Shown: in pieces, positions 6,560 through 7,550 of the stretch
Numbering within the stretch: position 1 is the stretch's first letter
Layout: each line of letters begins with the position of its first letter
Assembly: GCA_003511825.1 (NCBI GenBank)
Contig: DOIU01000099.1
Coordinates: 1-7,550, forward strand
DNA length: 7,550 nt
DNA from: Gammaproteobacteria bacterium
GTDB lineage: Bacteria > Pseudomonadota > Gammaproteobacteria > Granulosicoccales > Granulosicoccaceae
Direction: 5' to 3'
Notes under the pieces: generated by a model
The model's database searches: none
What the model was told of the DNA's origin: nothing
Seen by the model: the letters and a program-made list of their open reading frames with translations, nothing else
Program-made: the position numbers and the translations under genes

Positions 6560-6589
6560 TTGCCAACCGGAAATTAGGCACAGTACTAT
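6560..6589 (+). promoter_or_regulatory. Candidate promoter for the thiamine pyrophosphokinase gene
   Basis: TTGCCA (6560-6565) and TACTAT (6584-6589) are separated by 18 bases, a fair sigma-70 match. Transcription would begin near 6597 and leave a leader of about 150 bases before the GTG start at 6747. That leader shows a hairpin CAGGCT (6625-6630) / AGCCTG (6643-6648) but none of the conserved blocks of a TPP riboswitch. Confidence 0.35.
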
Positions 6590-6613
6590 GAAAAATATTA
6601 TCGAGATGCACAA
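6584..6613 (-). promoter_or_regulatory. Candidate promoter for the OmpA/BON operon (minus strand)
   Basis: On the minus strand, TTGTGC (6613-6608) is followed, after 17 bases, by CATAGT (6590-6585), a plausible sigma-70 pair with two mismatches in each box. It would give a leader of roughly 45 bases before ATG 6534. Its -10 box overlaps the -10 of the divergent promoter candidate for the thiamine gene. Confidence 0.3.
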
Positions 6614-6746
6614 GTGCCACTCGACAGGCTGCGGCGCTTTTTAGCCTGCGTTGCCGTCTGCCCGGCCAATTCGTTTGCCTGCGCGCTACTCTGTGCAGTG
6701 CAGCTGACGCGCCGTGTTAACAGGCTTCTGCAGGTAAACCCGCGAC

Positions 6747-7409
6747 GTGAGCACACCTTCTGATGCGCGTGCCATCATCTTGACGAATGGCCACATAGCC
6801 GATTATCCAGCACTGGCGCGTTTGATCAAGCCAAATGATACATTCGTCTGCGCCGATGGCGGCCTCCGCCATGCGCGCGCACTGAACGTCACCCCGCGCA
6901 TTCTGGTGGGTGATCTGGACAGCGTGACACCCGACGACCTCGACAGCTTGGGGCCCGCCACGGAGATTCAGCGTTATCCGGCAGAGAAAGACCAGACGGA
7001 CCTGGAAATCGCCATGCATTGGACGGCGGATCAAGGCTTTGCGCAGATTCTCGTCGCCGGTGTTACGGGAGGGCGGTTGGACCATAGCCTGGCGAACATC
7101 CTGCTGCTGGCACAACGGCCATGGGGCGGGGAGTTGTGTTTTTGGGATCACCCGCATTTCGCCTGGTTGCTGGCGGGCGACACCGAGCTCGCATTGGGCC
7201 GTTACGTCGGCTACACGGTGAGTCTGTTGCCCTTGTCGCCTCGGGTGGTGAGCATCCGCACGCACGGCATGCAGTACCCCTTGGCGGATGAAGACCTCAC
7301 GCTCGGGAGCACGCGCGGCATCAGCAATGTGATTGCGGCGGCGGAGGCAGGGTTCTCCATGCGCAGCGGCCGATTACTGGCTATCGTCACGCCGCCCGAC
7401 TGCCTCTGA
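6747..7409 (+). CDS. thiN: Thiamine pyrophosphokinase
   Basis: The enzyme transfers pyrophosphate from ATP to thiamine, making the cofactor thiamine diphosphate in the cytoplasm. The 220-residue length fits single-domain bacterial members. Family motifs appear in order: ADGG (36-39), GDLDS (55-59), KDQTDLE (81-87, acidic Mg/ATP site), GVTGGRLDHSLAN (105-117) and the C-terminal STRGISN (188-194), the thiamine-side S-x-G-x-SN motif. The start is GTG 6747; it leaves 8 residues before the first strand (AIILTNG), as expected, and no better start exists nearby. Its Shine-Dalgarno is poor (CAGG about 12 bases upstream), suggesting low expression. Its 3' end overlaps the convergent ABC-ATPase gene by 36 bases. 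In E. coli the equivalent salvage step to ThDP uses ThiK and ThiL; a pyrophosphokinase lets the cell use imported thiamine in one step. Confidence 0.92.
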   Translation: MSTPSDARAIILTNGHIADYPALARLIKPNDTFVCADGGLRHARALNVTPRILVGDLDSVTPDDLDSLGPATEIQRYPAEKDQTDLEIAMHWTADQGFAQILVAGVTGGRLDHSLANILLLAQRPWGGELCFWDHPHFAWLLAGDTELALGRYVGYTVSLLPLSPRVVSIRTHGMQYPLADEDLTLGSTRGISNVIAAAEAGFSMRSGRLLAIVTPPDCL

Positions 7410-7550
7410 GTGCGGGCGCAGCTGACCTTGCTCCAGTGTGACGGCGTGCGCGTCGAGCGCGGCGACATCGTCCGCATGATGGGTGACCAGGATGGTGCAC
7501 AGATTGCGTTGTTCGTGAATCCGCCGCGTCAGCGCTTGCATCTGCGGCCG
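7374..7550 (-). CDS. thiQ: ABC transporter ATP-binding protein, C-terminal part (probably ThiQ)
   Basis: Only the last 58 residues are in the window; the 5' part lies beyond the right edge. The frame runs RPQMQALTRRIHEQRNLCTI, then LVTHHADDVAALDAHAVTLEQGQL, and ends ...RRDDSQ with TAA at 7376-7374. LVTHHADD contains the switch (H-loop) histidine that ends ABC ATPase cores. The preceding RPQMQAL segment fits the region just after the D-loop of small importers. ThiQ is the ATPase of the ThiBPQ thiamine/TPP importer, where thiQ is normally the last gene, so a convergent 3' position against thiamine pyrophosphokinase fits. Assignment to ThiQ rests mainly on this context; another importer ATPase of the same type (for example of polyamine or iron uptake) cannot be excluded from this fragment. 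Confidence 0.7.
   Translation of the reverse strand, partial: RPQMQALTRRIHEQRNLCTILVTHHADDVAALDAHAVTLEQGQLRPHSEAVGRRDDSQ

Noticed and set aside
6625..6648. Hairpin CAGGCT/AGCCTG as an intrinsic terminator
   Set aside because: The T-run lies in the loop, not after the stem, and there is no gene end immediately upstream on either strand.
6597..6746. TPP riboswitch before thiamine pyrophosphokinase
   Set aside because: The conserved CUGAGA and ACCUGAUCUGG-type blocks are absent.

Overview
The window looks like chromosomal DNA of a Gram-negative proteobacterium, most likely a gammaproteobacterium. It encodes an OmpA-type peptidoglycan-binding envelope protein, a set of typical proteobacterial transporters and thiamine-cofactor genes, all closely packed. 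The taxon is inferred from gene content and cannot be fixed to a genus. Base composition is uneven. Bases 901-960 inside the first complete gene hold 23 G/C of 60, while bases 7081-7140 hold 37 of 60, so the left end looks more recently acquired than the rest.

Left end (1 to about 1330): the 3' end of a small membrane-protein gene, then about 375 bases without a convincing gene. This gap ends in an imperfect hairpin that resembles a degenerate integron attC site (about 477-559). A hotdog-fold thioesterase gene begins 22 bases after it. The arrangement (hairpin site, short spacing, AT-richer gene) suggests an old integron cassette remnant. After the thioesterase comes about 360 bases without a gene, holding a pair of mutually exclusive short inverted repeats.

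Middle (1419-4285): four transporter genes of four families. An EmrE-like small multidrug resistance protein, a LysE/RhtB-type exporter and an AEC (auxin efflux carrier) type transporter are tandem on the plus strand, with 10 and 40 bases between them. An EamA/DMT-family permease lies convergent on the minus strand. The LysE and AEC genes are each broken near the 3' end by an apparent single-base loss. In both, the expected family C-terminus continues in the -1 frame, so these are recent pseudogenes, sequence errors or (less likely) frameshifted genes.

Right end (4371-7550): a minus-strand two-gene operon for the cell envelope. Its first gene encodes a 510-residue inner-membrane-anchored protein with BON-like modules, including a large internal duplication, and a C-terminal OmpA peptidoglycan-binding domain. 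The second encodes a 200-residue membrane-anchored coiled-coil protein with an acidic tail. Divergent from it is thiamine pyrophosphokinase (GTG start). Convergent on that gene, with a 36-base 3' overlap, is the C-terminal part of an ABC transporter ATPase, probably ThiQ. Together the last two suggest a thiamine uptake and activation locus.
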